NCBI GenBank assembly: GCA_009731375.1
Contig: BJOX01000057.1
Location: 690,089 to 754,088, forward strand
Direction of reading: 5' to 3'
Length of the DNA: 64,000 nt
Origin: Paulinella micropora
Lineage: Eukaryota; Cercozoa; Imbricatea; Euglyphida
The translations under genes and the position numbers were made by a program. Positions 20,712-31,812 of the stretch are shown piece after piece. The notes under the pieces were generated by a model that was given only the letters and a program-made list of their open reading frames with translations, did not search any database and was not told the origin of the DNA. Each line of letters begins with the position of its first letter. Within the stretch, counting starts at the first letter, position 1.

Positions 20712-22056
20712 AGAGGGGCAAGTGAAGGAGTGGTTTGTTGGTGTGGTTGGGAGACCATATTCGTTGGACGGAGTCAGGCGGAGGATTCTTCAAAGACCAT
20801 GTGTTGTAGTCATTGCCTCAACTACTTTCTCTCCTTCCTTCTTTGACATCATCACGACATCTCCCGTATCATCATCCAACACACATAGGTTGATCAGCTG
20901 TTCACTTATTCTCTTAAAGTCTTCAAAGCCTATCACCTTTCAGTGTTCTGTCACTCTTTTACTTCTCTTTCCCACAGGTGTTTCGTGTGTGTGTGTGTGT
21001 GTCACTCGTCTGATCTGCCTGTGACTTTACACTATCTCCTATTCTGTCCAGAGGAGACGGACCTGTTGACAGCAGGCCAAGACTAATCTTCTCCGGTCCC
21101 GCCTACACGCTCAACAGCCTCCGTGAAAGCTGTCTTCGCTTCAGCGCTAGTCCCGCCGGTCCGTGCCTTTTCCCCTGGCACCACAGCACTTTTCCGTGAA
21201 TCTATGCCATCTCCCTCTTTACCGGGTTTTTCGACACTTTCCTTGTCTTTTTCTCCGATATTTACGGGTCTTAGCGATTCTTTCTTCACGGTTTTGCAAT
21301 GTCTTTTTGCAAGATTTGCTGTGCATTCGCCCCCTTTCCCTCATTATGCTCTTCATCTCTCTCTCAGATGGATAGTCACTAGAAGGGCGTGGACGTTCAG
21401 AAGGGTCCTGTGCTAGGTCTATAGCAGGGAATAATGGATCTTGGTGTGCATGATAACCACAGCAATCTGCATACTTCAGCCTTTTTGCTGCATCTCCCGC
21501 CTTACCCCAACTCCCCCCCCTATCCAAACTTAACTCCGCACCTTTCTCCTTTCCAGTTCTTTCCATGACAACGAGTGGTTCGTGGGCCTGTCGTGTTACT
21601 CTTAGGAGTGGTTGTTGTAGGTTGTGGTGTTTCGTTGTTCATTTGTTTTTAGTTCTGAGGGGGTGCGGGTGTTTGTTTCTCTTTTGGTTTCCGTTTCTCT
21701 TGCTCATTGTTTTGCGAGGGTTTTGGTTGCAATGGTGAGGGTTGCACTTGGCGTGCGTTTCGTGGGGTGGTGAGGGCAGGAGTCATAGTAGTAGAGGTGT
21801 TGGGGTGTTGAGCACTAGTGAGAGTGCGTTGTGAAGGGTTGTGGGGTCTGTCTCGGAGTGTGTTTCGAGCCAGTGGAGCACTCGGCAGTTCCCCCCCCCC
21901 CCCCCCCCCCCCNNNNNNNNNNTCCTGTTTTGACTCACTTTCCTCCTCGCCCTCTTGCTCTGCGTCTTAAGCAATAATGCGTGCCCCACTCTCTATGTTT
22001 CCCTCCATAGCTTCCTCACCTCCTTCCATAATAACTAGCTCGTACTCTTCTTTTTC

Positions 22057-22337
22057 TTAGCTATCACCTCCTTCAGACTCATCACCTCCTTCCTCCTCAC
22101 CCTCTTCTCCTACTTCTCCTCTCATAAGAGTAACACTGGCTCCTTTCTTTTTCCACTTGCCACTCTTGTCTCTTTGTTTTCCTTTAGAGGAGTTGGAGTG
22201 TGTTGCCTTTGAACTAGTTCGTTTGGAGTTAGACTTGAGCTTTGGGCAAAAACGCTTGGTATGACCAGTTTGGTAGCAGTTATAGCATGTTGCCGTCAGC
22301 CACCATTCCTGCTCTGACCCGTCACTACCGTTCTTAT
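22057..22337 (-). pseudogene. Gag zinc-knuckle fragment (CCHC)
   Basis: The minus strand reads CYNCYQTGHTKRFC, a perfect C-x2-C-x4-H-x4-C zinc knuckle, at about 22250-22291. A basic Lys/Ser tail and an acidic end follow, to a TAA at 22057. Its 5' side is cut off by a TACTC microsatellite at 22338. It probably belongs to the same copia-type element, but the spacing to the protease (over 2.7 kb, with a gap and unrelated sequence) is too long for an intact element. Between 20750 and 22057 only low-complexity charged frames are seen. Confidence 0.7.
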
Positions 22338-23345
22338 TGCCCTACTCTACTCTACTCTACTCTACTCTACTCTACTCTACTCTACTCTACTCTACTCTAC
22401 TCTACTCTACTCTACTCTACATATCTCTCTACTCTACTCTACTCTACTTTACTCTACTCTACTCTACTCTCTACTGTTACTCTTACTCTTACTCTTACTC
22501 TTACTCTTACTCTTACTCTTACTCTTACTCTTACTCTTACTCTTACTCTTACTCTTACTCATACTCATGCTCATGCTCGAGCTCATGCTCGAGCTCATGC
22601 TCATACTCATACTCATACTCATACTCATACTCATACTCATACTTACTCTTACTCTTACTCTTACTCTTACTCTTACTCTTACTCTTACTCTTACTCTTAC
22701 TCTTACTCTTACTCTTACTCATACTCATGCTCATGCTCATGCTCATGCTCGAGCTCATACTCATACTCATACTCATACTCATACTCATACTCATACTCAT
22801 ACTCATGTACTCATACTGATACTCACTCATACTCATACTCATACTCATACTCATACTCATACTCATACTCATACTCATACTCATACTCATACTCATACTC
22901 ATACTCATACTCATACTCATATACTCATACATATACTCATACTCATACTCATACTCATACTCATACTCATACTTATACTCATACTCATATTCATACTCAT
23001 ACTCATACTCATACTCATATACTCATATACTCATATACTCATATACTCATATACTCATATACTCATATACTCATATACTCATACTCATACTCATACTCAT
23101 ACTCATACTCATACTCATACTCATATACTCATATATTCATATGAGTATGAGTATGAGTATATGAGTGTATGAGTGTATGAGTGTATGAGTGTATGAGTGT
23201 ATGAGTGTACTCATATCATACTCATATCATACTCGTATCATACTCGTATCATACTCGTACTCATACTCATACTCATACTCATACTCATACTCATACTCAT
23301 ACTCATACTCATACTCATACTCATACTCATACTCATACTCATACT
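22336..23345. repeat. Evolving 5-mer/6-mer microsatellite (TACTC, TTACTC, CATACT) with strand switch
   Basis: The order is (TACTC)n at 22336-22470, (TTACTC)n to 22560, CATACT with CTCATG and CTCGAG variants, a second TTACTC block, then CATACT to about 23141. Between about 23143 and 23207 the motif appears as its reverse complement (GAGTAT, GAGTGT), then returns to CATACT. It replaces the 5' side of the Gag fragment. Confidence 0.9.
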
Positions 23346-23519
23346 CATACATACATACATACATACATACATACCATTCACATGCATATATGCATGCATG
23401 CATACATGCATACATACATGCATGCATATACATCCATATACATACATATACATACATATATACATGCATACATGCATGCATACATACATACATACATACA
23501 TACATACATACACACAGAC

Positions 23520-23556
<37 letters not shown>

Positions 23557-23731
23557 CCTATCTATTTAGTATCTCCCACAGCCAGGTATGCCGATGCAGG
23601 CTCCGGAGCGAGCGAAGCGAGCGAACGGAGCATGCAGCGGCCCGTCTATGTATCCATCCATCCATTCCATCCATTCCTTCCATTCTATCTATCTATCTAC
23701 CTATCTATCTATCTATCTATCTATCTATATT

Positions 23732-23762
<31 letters not shown>

Positions 23763-23766
23763 CTTT

Positions 23767-23798
<32 letters not shown>

Positions 23799-23995
23799 CT
23801 CTCTCTCTCTCTCTCTATCTATCTCCTCTCTTTCTCTCTCTATCTCTCTCTCTTTCTCTCTCTTTCTCTCTCTTTCTCTCTCTTTCTCTCTCTTTCTCTC
23901 TCTTTCTCTCTCTTTCTCTCTCTTTCTCTCTCTTTCTCTCTCTTTCTCTTTCTTTCTTTCTTTCTGTCTATCTATCTATCTATCTATCTATCTCT
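23346..23995. repeat. CATA, TATC, TTTC and TCTC microsatellites
   Basis: CATA with CATG variants runs to about 23518, TATC to 23565, a short unique stretch to 23670, then TATC, TTTC and a regular TCTCTCTT array. It ends at the copia-type element 2 fragment. Confidence 0.9.
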
Positions 23996-24053
23996 TAATT
24001 TTATATACAAAATTTAAATTTAGCTAGCCTAGCTAAGCCCATGATGCATATGC

Positions 24054-24735
24054 CTAGGACACTAGGAAGACAGCGCACGTCCGACAGTCTTCCTTATCTT
24101 TGATGCTCAAGCCTACCACCCCGGTCGGCGCCTCTTGCTTAAAGACCCTAAAGGTCTTCTTACCCGCAGCTAAGAACTCCTCTTCTACATCCTTACCACT
24201 GAACGCTCCCATCATGTCGTCGACGTGCACAAACACAAATTCCGGTTTGTCCTTACCTGGTAGCCAACACCAAAAGAAGCAAGGAAAGCGACATGAGCCT
24301 TAAAGCTCAAACCTTCTAAGAACGGGACTAGCTTGTACCGCCACCATTTGCGGCCCGCGTCCGGTCTGCCATAGAGGGCTTTAAGCATTTCCCACACATA
24401 CCCCGGCTCTTCTAAACCAAACGGTGGTACGATGTAACTGGGGCGATACCCCTGCTTAGCTGCAGACGCCTCTGTGTATGCGGTGCCACCACTTTGACAA
24501 GACTAAGCTAAAGAACACCGTTAGGACGAAAAGCATCAAGATGGTAAGGGCACACGGGGTTGGGAAGTACTGTTTCCCAAAATGCCATCCCTGTATCATG
24601 GAAAACCCCTTGGCAGTCCACCTGCTTTTGAACTTCAGGATCTCTCCCCCTGCATCTTTGGTGGCATCAACGAACCGCCCTTTACAAATGTCTTTCTTGT
24701 CTACTAAGTCTGGTCGGACTCTCCGGGAGCAACCT
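24054..24735 (-). pseudogene. Copia-type element 2: reverse transcriptase fragments
   Basis: Frame 24212-24397 reads MLKALYGRPDAGRKWW and frame 24054-24236 reads FVHVDDMMGAFSGKDVEEEF, which holds the catalytic VDD. Further upstream on the minus strand (24480-24735) other phases read KFKSRWTAKGFS and SYIVPPFGLEEPGYVWEM. These are consecutive parts of copia RT broken by at least two frameshifts. The rest of RT and the RNase H are absent; the fragment stops at simple repeat. Confidence 0.82.
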
Positions 24736-24740
24736 TTTTC

Positions 24741-25561
24741 CTAGAGCGTAGCAATCTCCTCGGCTCGGGCGTCGTCCCAGTACCCTAGCTCGTCGGCTTG
24801 CTTCTCTCTCACCGGTCTAGTGAACGTGGCGGCATGGGCGGTCTCCGGACCGTCGGCAAGGTACTTGACGATCTCCGAGTCCAACATACGGTCTGGGGAG
24901 TCGTCATCCTCAAACTTTACCCAGTGGGCTGGTCCGTTCTTCTTCTGCTTTTTAACCCATATGGGTTCACTCACGTCTTGCCCCTGGCCTCGTCGGACCT
25001 TGTCCCGGAAATCCACCCCATAGGTCTTCTTGGCCCAAGCCCAGCCCCACTGAGTGGCTGGGGTCTCCACCCACCTTCCCTTCAACTCCCCTATTGTTTC
25101 CGGGTCGGGCTCGGGGGCTTCTTTCTCTGCTTTTTCACTGCTTCCTGTTCAGAGGTCGCTTCCTCCACTTCACAGTCGGAATCGGAGCTGTCAAGCTTCC
25201 CCTGATCCTGGGCCTTCTTACCTTCACCGGGATCGGTCACCCCCACCCGGGGCTTTGGGACAAACAGCTGCTCAAGGGCGGCGTCTTCCACTAACGGGTC
25301 TCCCTTGAACGGCTCCAAGCTCAGGACCTTCTTCTCCCAGAGAGGTTGCAACAAAGGCTAGGCCGGCTGGTTGTCGTCAAAGTTCTTGACGTTTCGCCAT
25401 GGGAACACCCTACCTTCACACATGATCAAGTGTGCGGAGTACTCCAAACTCAGCCCTAACCAGGCGGCCATGTGCGTCCGGCTCTCGTCATGTCCTAACC
25501 TTCCCTCGATTACCATTTGGCATAGACACCCAAAAGGATGAAGGTAAGCTATCCAATTCAC
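24741..25561 (-). pseudogene. Copia-type element 2: integrase C-terminus and linker
   Basis: Three minus frames in series: 25358-25561 with YLHPFGCLCQMVIEGRLGHD and AAWLGLSLEYSAHLIM, which resembles the chromo-like end of copia integrases; 25091-25354, a charged linker; and 24741-25085, with RWVETPATQWGWAWAKKTYG and DRMLDSEIVKYL. The MLDSEI string and general layout recall the linker of element 1, so the two elements are distant relatives. Confidence 0.7.
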
Positions 25562-26325
25562 CTTCCTTTCACAGGCTCAAACATCCGGACCTCACCACCG
25601 GATCGTTTCGGTGAAAGGTTGTGCAAGAGGATAGCGTGCTGCCACGCATATCCCAAGAGCTCATAGGGTAGCTGAGCCTTAACCAGGTTATGGCGCGCTT
25701 TGCGCCAAAAGTCACGTTGGGACACTTTGGCATAGACGTTCTTGTTGTGTTCGTTGAGGGTGTTGATCCTCTTCCTCACTCCCGTGTCCCGGACCAGCTC
25801 CTTGAAGTCAGCTGAGATATGCTCACCGTCTACCCGGACTTCCTTCACCCTCTTGCCGCTTTGCGTCTCAATGAAGTTTATGCATTCCCGCATGAAACGC
25901 ACTTGTGGTGCCGCGGTGCCATCCTTTAGAAGGAGGCCAAACGCATACCCTGTGTTATTCTCGATTCCCACCATGCAGTACCTAAACCCCCCATAGAGGG
26001 GTTTGCGTATGCACCCGGACTTGTCGAACGCCACTGCTTCGAACTTCCCTTCTTGTGTCAACTGGTTGCTTGCCGGGTGGTTCACTTTTCCCCATTTTGC
26101 GGCTGGACACTCCTTACACTCTTTTACCGCTTGCTCATGGGTTTTGTCACCCACTATCTTGATCCCGTACGCTTCACTGATGAGGCGCTGCATACCACTT
26201 CCGGGACCTCTGAATTTCTGATGAAGTTTTTCACTACTCAACTCCGTGACCCTAGCCATCTCCTTCCCAAAGAAAGCTCTAGCCTCAATCTTATCCACAG
26301 CCAGCTCTTGGTTGGTGGACATCAC
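25558..26325 (-). pseudogene. Copia-type element 2: integrase
   Basis: CKECPAAKWGKVNHP gives the zinc-binding cysteines. FEAVAFDKSGCIRKPLYGG and FRYCMVGIENNTGYAF mark the first strand with Asp, VKEVRVDGEHISADF the second Asp, and NVYAKVSQRDFWRKARHNLV and LLGYAWQHAILLHNLSP the usual end. An in-frame TAG just upstream of RFVMSTNQELAV separates it from the GAG-pre-integrase part (26330-26480), which reads VLNKKGEGYITKARI. Confidence 0.85.
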
Positions 26326-26495
26326 AAAACGCTACACCTTGTCCTTGGCGTCGAGGTAAAGGACCCCTGCCTTAAGCTCTGGGGAAATGTCCGGTATCCG
26401 GGCCTTAGTGATGTATCCCTCTCCCTTCTTGTTGAGAACTACACTGTAATAATAACCTTCCTTAGCTAACTGAGGCCCGGAGACTAAGGTTTCAT

Positions 26496-27119
26496 CTATT
26501 TGGTGCTAACCCACACACTACCTAGATGCAACCTGTGTTTTTCCCCCTTTCCGTTCACGGTCGTCATGTCTAATGAGCCCTTCTTAGTCACGGTGGTCTC
26601 CCCGTTGATCGTGTCTACCCGTTTCATCCCTAGCTGAATATTGAACAAACGTTGTTCAGCTCCGGCTGGCACAAAGTGCAACGTAGCTCCCGAATCGAAC
26701 ATGTGGTCTTTGTCCACACTCCGTCCTAAGAGGGCCTGTTCTGCTAGCCGGATACACTTAGCCATCCATACTCGTTCGGTCATGAAACGAACTAGGTCGT
26801 CAACCGGGTCAGCTTCTCCCTCGGCTTCCTGCAAACTTGCGCATTCCTTCTCTAGTACGCTCTCACCTCCCACCACCCTTTCTCTGACTCTGAACTGCTT
26901 AGTAGGAGGTTGAAACCCAGCGGCACTATTTGCTGCTGCTCCTTCTACTGCCCAATGTCTCTGCCACCTAAGCTTGTTGGGATACTCACTCCCCTGCGTC
27001 CAGTCGTACAACAGCCTAGTCCACTCTCCCCACCTGTTCCGGAAATCAGCTTCATCTTTTTCTTCCTCACCTCTCAACGCCGGACGATGCAACCTGCGCA
27101 TCTCTTGCTGCTCTGCCAC
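26496..27119 (-). pseudogene. Copia-type element 2: gag end and protease
   Basis: HMFDSGATLHFVPAGAEQRL carries the DSG protease active site. The region before it is charged and helical (FRNRWGEWTRLLYDWTQGS) and is probably gag. No zinc knuckle is seen. Upstream of 27119 the element stops, and a CAGA repeat begins at about 27367. Confidence 0.8.
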
Positions 27120-27366
27120 TGCTCGGAGTCGACTCTCTCGCTTTCCAGTACCTAGTCGGGTAGGACTATCAGGCTTAGCTAACGTTGAGGGGGGCAGTAC
27201 ACGGACCGGTACTAGTAGTAGGTGTTAACAGGGAAGTCACCTTTCGGTCTGAAGGGGGTATTCTCTTAGCATGGGACGCAAACCAGTGCATCCCAATCAC
27301 GGAGGCTCGGACCGTCTCAAGGAAGCCAAACGCACGAGCGCCCACGGACCTACGCCTATTGATTGT

Positions 27367-27540
27367 GCTACAGAGCAGACAGAACAGACAGACAGACAGA
27401 ATAGAGAACAGACAGACAGAACAGACAGACAGAACAGACAGACAGAACAGACAGACAGAACAGACAGACAGAACAGACAGACAGAACAGACAGACAGAAT
27501 AGAGAACAGACAGACAGAACAGAACAGACATAACAGAACA
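27367..27540. repeat. (CAGA)n/(ACAGAACAGACAG)n microsatellite
   Basis: CAGA tetramers alternate with AACAGA, forming a regular higher-order unit. It ends 25 bp before two similar short strings AATTTT(C/G)GCAAACA, at 27545 and 27588, which look like a 43-bp tandem duplication. Confidence 0.85.
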
Positions 27541-28035
27541 GAAGAATTTTCGCAAACATAATTGTGTGCTGGAACATAACAAAAGAATTTTGGCAAACAA
27601 AATTGTGTGCTTGAAATTTTGTATGTTCCTGAGCTAGGTGTCAGCCTGCAAAATTCCAACATCAGTACTGACCTCACTTATGTTTATTATGACAAATGCT
27701 ATGATTTTTGCAAAAAGCGAAAGATTGCAGAGGAAGTTACAGAAGCAGATGGATGAAAAGGCATCTTCCTGGTAAGTCAGTCAAAGGACCAGCAAATGTT
27801 CCGTAAAAGCGGTGTTTTTTGAGAGCTGCAAGAATCGGCTCAGAAAGGTTAGCATTGTTAGCGAAGAAACCTCCCCTTTCCGGTTTGTGGATCCTTGATT
27901 TACTTGTCTACGGTTCTTGAAAATTTAGCTGCCGTAACGGGTTTCTGACCAACTAAACGGTTTTCTGACCAGCTCATAAGTCCCAATCGGTTTTCGACCA
28001 AAAAGTCTGTTGCTTCGACATTCGAGCTACTTGAG

Positions 28036-29577
28036 ATGGCCCTCGCTCGTGCTCCTCAAGCGACTACAGCAGACGTCAATTTTGGCACCCTCCGTGCGAG
28101 GGGTGGTAAAGCTGAGATAGGTGATCTGCTCGACATCGCCAACTACGAGAGGGATAACATTCCACGCAGTGCCATGCAGAACTTGATCAATCAACGTGTT
28201 GAATACCTCAGGAACGTCGACAACCATTTCATCAATTTGAAGCTCAACTGGTTCTATCTGATGGTGCAGGGCCTCAGCTACGCCACACGTTTTTTTCAGA
28301 TACTCTTGGACTATAATTACGAAGTGGCAACAGCGATGAGTTGTTTATATTATTATGATTGCTGGATGCCTACAATAACGGCCTTCATACCAGATAAATT
28401 TGCTTGGTCGTCCGTAATATCGTTCTCCGTGTCCATCATCGATGGCATCGCCTTGCTATACTTGTGGATTGTGGCCAGTAATCTAGACGCGACTCAGCCC
28501 TACCAGCAAGTGCTAGCGGCCGAATTCGAGATTGATAATGACACGCATCTTTCTTTGGATTCGCCTGTGGGAAACGTAGGAACTTACTGGAGCAACGTGT
28601 TCAGCATGTGGATGGACGGGCTGCAAAAGGGCGGGGTTTACAAGCCTTTGCGTTTTGAAAGCCCAGCGCCGGCGGCTGGCTCCTGCTGCGGATGCATCTG
28701 GGGTCAGGCACGGACTAATGTGCCTGGGTTTGATATCAACGAGCTCAAGAAAGCGACAGATGACTGGAGAGGCAAAATAGAGACACGCAAGGCATGGTTC
28801 ATATCAGTGAACAAGACCACATCCCTAATAAGCCTGGCACTTGATTTCATCAATGTTATTATTGGTGTAGTCTCTTTGAGCTGGCGATGGGACGTGAGTA
28901 GATTTTCTGCATATTTTGGCCTCGCGGGTTGTATTATGAACATCCTGCTTTTTTTCCAAGTGACCGGACAGCTTGGTTTCAGACGAATTTCCTACTACAA
29001 ATACAGGAAGGTCACGCTCACGGTCAGAGTGGATCCCGAAACAGGCGTTTTGACCACCACAAAAGCGTATCACTCCGAAGTAGAGCCTTGTACATGCACA
29101 TGTCCCTACGTGCTGAGCGGGTTGGTGGTTGTCGACCCCCGCTACAATTACAAAAGACAAGACTCAAGAAGCTACGAGGGGTTGGAGAAACTGAACCGCA
29201 AGTACCTTCAAACGATGCACGCCAGACGCCTCGAGAGCACGGATGACATTGTTTATTACTCTTGCCAACCCAAACAAAAAGAAGCATTGATTTCCTACGA
29301 ATTGAAAAACGCCAAAGACGAGCTTCAACTGAAACAGGATGGTCAACATCAAATCGATGTAGATAGCATGCTTCTGAATCGATCAAACCAGTCGACTGTC
29401 GGGAGTCCTTCCTTGGCAGACCCGATAAGCCAGTCGTCACACGCGGCGCTACTACTAGTGCCCCAGTCCTCCCTGGCCCATTCGCATCCAGAGCACATAA
29501 CTAGCCCACAGCCAGTGCAACACACCAACGAGGTTTCGACGTCCAGGACGAGTGCTAACCCGTCGTTGCAACACTGA
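28036..29577 (+). CDS. Intronless multi-pass membrane protein of unknown family, 513 aa
   Basis: One continuous frame from ATG (28036) to TGA (29575-29577) with normal composition, unlike the repeats around it. Hydrophobic segments lie at about residues 72-92, 95-118, 124-147, 260-283 and 290-312, so roughly five membrane passes. Between segments 3 and 4 is a ~110-residue loop with a CCGCIWG cluster, and after segment 5 a conserved-looking CTCTCPYVLSGLVVVDPRYN. The tail from about 430 is Ser/Gln/His-rich and probably disordered. I do not recognise the family. The lack of introns contrasts with the other genes here and could mean a retrocopy or a transferred gene. Confidence 0.75.
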   Translation: MALARAPQATTADVNFGTLRARGGKAEIGDLLDIANYERDNIPRSAMQNLINQRVEYLRNVDNHFINLKLNWFYLMVQGLSYATRFFQILLDYNYEVATAMSCLYYYDCWMPTITAFIPDKFAWSSVISFSVSIIDGIALLYLWIVASNLDATQPYQQVLAAEFEIDNDTHLSLDSPVGNVGTYWSNVFSMWMDGLQKGGVYKPLRFESPAPAAGSCCGCIWGQARTNVPGFDINELKKATDDWRGKIETRKAWFISVNKTTSLISLALDFINVIIGVVSLSWRWDVSRFSAYFGLAGCIMNILLFFQVTGQLGFRRISYYKYRKVTLTVRVDPETGVLTTTKAYHSEVEPCTCTCPYVLSGLVVVDPRYNYKRQDSRSYEGLEKLNRKYLQTMHARRLESTDDIVYYSCQPKQKEALISYELKNAKDELQLKQDGQHQIDVDSMLLNRSNQSTVGSPSLADPISQSSHAALLLVPQSSLAHSHPEHITSPQPVQHTNEVSTSRTSANPSLQH

Positions 29578-31029
29578 TCGGAGCAGTGGTCACGTGAGGT
29601 GATCATTTCCAGGATCATCGGAGGCTTGAACTGATTTATTTTGAAGACTCTGAGGTCACAATGCAGCTGAGCACGCCTGAAGGTGCTGATTGGACGAACC
29701 TACGTCGGACCACGAAATCAACATGGCGCCGATATCACTGCAATCAAAAGTTGCTTTCCTGTTGAGAAGGAGCGATGACTTTTCAACGGGAGGCCAAAGC
29801 CTCGCATTTGATATCGAAGATAGGAGTTCGTGAATTTGAGAAATCGATGTTGAGCGAGGAGTGACTTGAGCCGGGTTTCTCTCTTTTAACTGTTCGCTCG
29901 TGCTTTTTTTTTATTCAGATTATGATATAATTTCGAACCGTCTGATATTCAACAATATTAGTCAAATGAATTTTGCATTGTGCATTCATCATAATATCTT
30001 ACAGTGCATTGATATATATCATTCTTCATGGAATTCTCCACATGATACATTTTGACCTCTGAGCGGCACCGGCTTCGGAGGTTGAATCAGCGGCCAGTCT
30101 TGAACTTATTTGCCATGATGGATGAGACAGGCTTCACAGAATTTAGAAGTGGCACAGACATTTAACGTTGTTAATAATATGGACAACTTCATTTTTTCTC
30201 TTTAAATAATTTGATTGTATCTCTTGATACCACTTCCATAAATTTATCGGAGGCTCTTCTGTTTCCCATCGTCTTATTCCTACTAGTGACAAGTATTCTC
30301 TAAGACTTATTGATAGCAAAAGTGTTTGCAAATGCGTAACTGATCTAAACTTAGTCAAAAACAACAGACGATGAGAGTCATTTATTAGACAAGTTACTAA
30401 ATTGGATTTACTTAAATGATATGAAAACCGTCTATGCGCAACGTGGGAGATCAGTTGCTCAGGGAACCTACGCAAATGTTTTACTTATGTTTGCCTTACT
30501 ATGATCGGAATGAATACCGTACCGGACCGAATTATTAATATTGTGTTAAACTTTCTTCAAGTTTATATTTCAAGTCACGTTCAAGTTTACACTGGCTTCT
30601 ATTTTTTAATTTTCACTTAGTTCCGTTATTTCATTTTTCCGTTTATTTATCAACTGTCATAACTTACTAGTCGCTCCGGCATCACCCCGTTTGAAAAACA
30701 AGTCAACAACCACAAGAACATCGTGGTGACGTATAATTGTGACTTTTTCCAGTGGGAACCAGTTGAAGACATGTATAATCAATTTTTGAAAACCGTTTGA
30801 ACACATCTATTTTAGTTCAGAAGCCTTAGCATCCCCCGATTTCACTGCGTCACAAGTTTATTAACATGCTAACTACATATGGACTGACACAGGGGTATAT
30901 TAAAGTAACACATATTTACCTATCTGCGCCTATAACATTTTCTAAAAAGCTAACAGGTGAAGGGAAATAAATTGATCTGTTGAACAGCAGTTGAAAACCT
31001 AACAACTAGGTGACAACTTCTCAACTAAG
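29578..31029. other. Intergenic, no supported gene
   Basis: AT-rich sequence without a convincing frame. A 110-codon minus frame at 30143-30475 has no recognisable features and I do not call it. A TGGTATCAAGAGA string (minus, near 30218) resembles a tRNA-iMet primer-binding site but has no LTR next to it. Confidence 0.5.
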
Positions 31030-31690
31030 ATGCTGTCCGAAGGGTTTCGCATTCCTAGGCTCCCCAAATCATGGAGACCAGCTAGCGGTCCATCTGCAGC
31101 AGAAAAGGCATTAGGCCTTTACGCGTGCAAGTCTATGGACATCAACGATTTCTGTGTCCCCGTGATAGCTAGTATAGAGAAGCTAGTTAACGAACACCCA
31201 CTTGTCGGGTACGTTGACTCAGACTTCGCGGCCGGGGAGAAAGCCACGCGAAAGTCCCATTCCGGATATATCTTCCTCTTCAATGGAGCACCCATTGCTT
31301 GGTTTTCCAAACTTTAGACCGTCATAGCCCAATCAACCCTCGAGTCAGAGACCGTATCGGCCAACGAAGCGGTCAGGGAGCTACTTGCCCTGAGACAGAC
31401 CCTCCGTGATATCGGATTGCCCCCAAAAGGTTTTACCCCTTATTACTTATTCGAAGATAATGAGGGGACCATCATCCTATCGGAAAGAGGATTGGGGGGA
31501 TCACGGACCAAACATATCGACGTAAGATACCACTTACTCGAAAAGTTAGTCAAAGGGGAGTTGTAAAGTTATTCCGGGTACCAACGGAGGATAATATCGC
31601 AGATCTATTTACCAAGATAAATTTCACGCGCGAGAAATTCAATTACTTGGCGGATCAAATCTCGGTGAAGTTGGTGAAGGAATTTCTCGC
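31030..31690 (+). pseudogene. Copia-type element 3: RNase H, broken by a stop and a frameshift
   Basis: The plus strand reads LVGYVDSDFAAGEKATRKSH and SGYIFLFNGAPIAWFSK, then TAG at 31315. The same frame continues with TLESETVSANEAVRELLAL and GGSRTKHIDVRYHLLEKLV. A further shift near 31560 is needed to read RVPTEDNIADLFTKINFTR. This is the end of a copia polyprotein. Nothing of the RT is present upstream, so the element is 5' truncated. Confidence 0.88.
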
Positions 31691-31812
31691 TAAGCCTAGT
31701 TAGGAAAGGAGTTCAAGCTATGAACACCGGATATATTACGCGCTGTAAATCTTATATTCGTTTTCAATTGCGCTTTATATTAAGTCTCGTAATTCTCCGC
31801 ATACTTTATATT

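Noticed and set aside
22336-23345. Hexamer arrays as internal telomere repeats
   Set aside because: The units TTACTC and CATACT drift in length and sequence and do not match known telomere motifs.
30143-30475. 110-codon minus-strand frame as a gene
   Set aside because: No homology I recognise, no domain features, AT-rich surroundings and no splice context.
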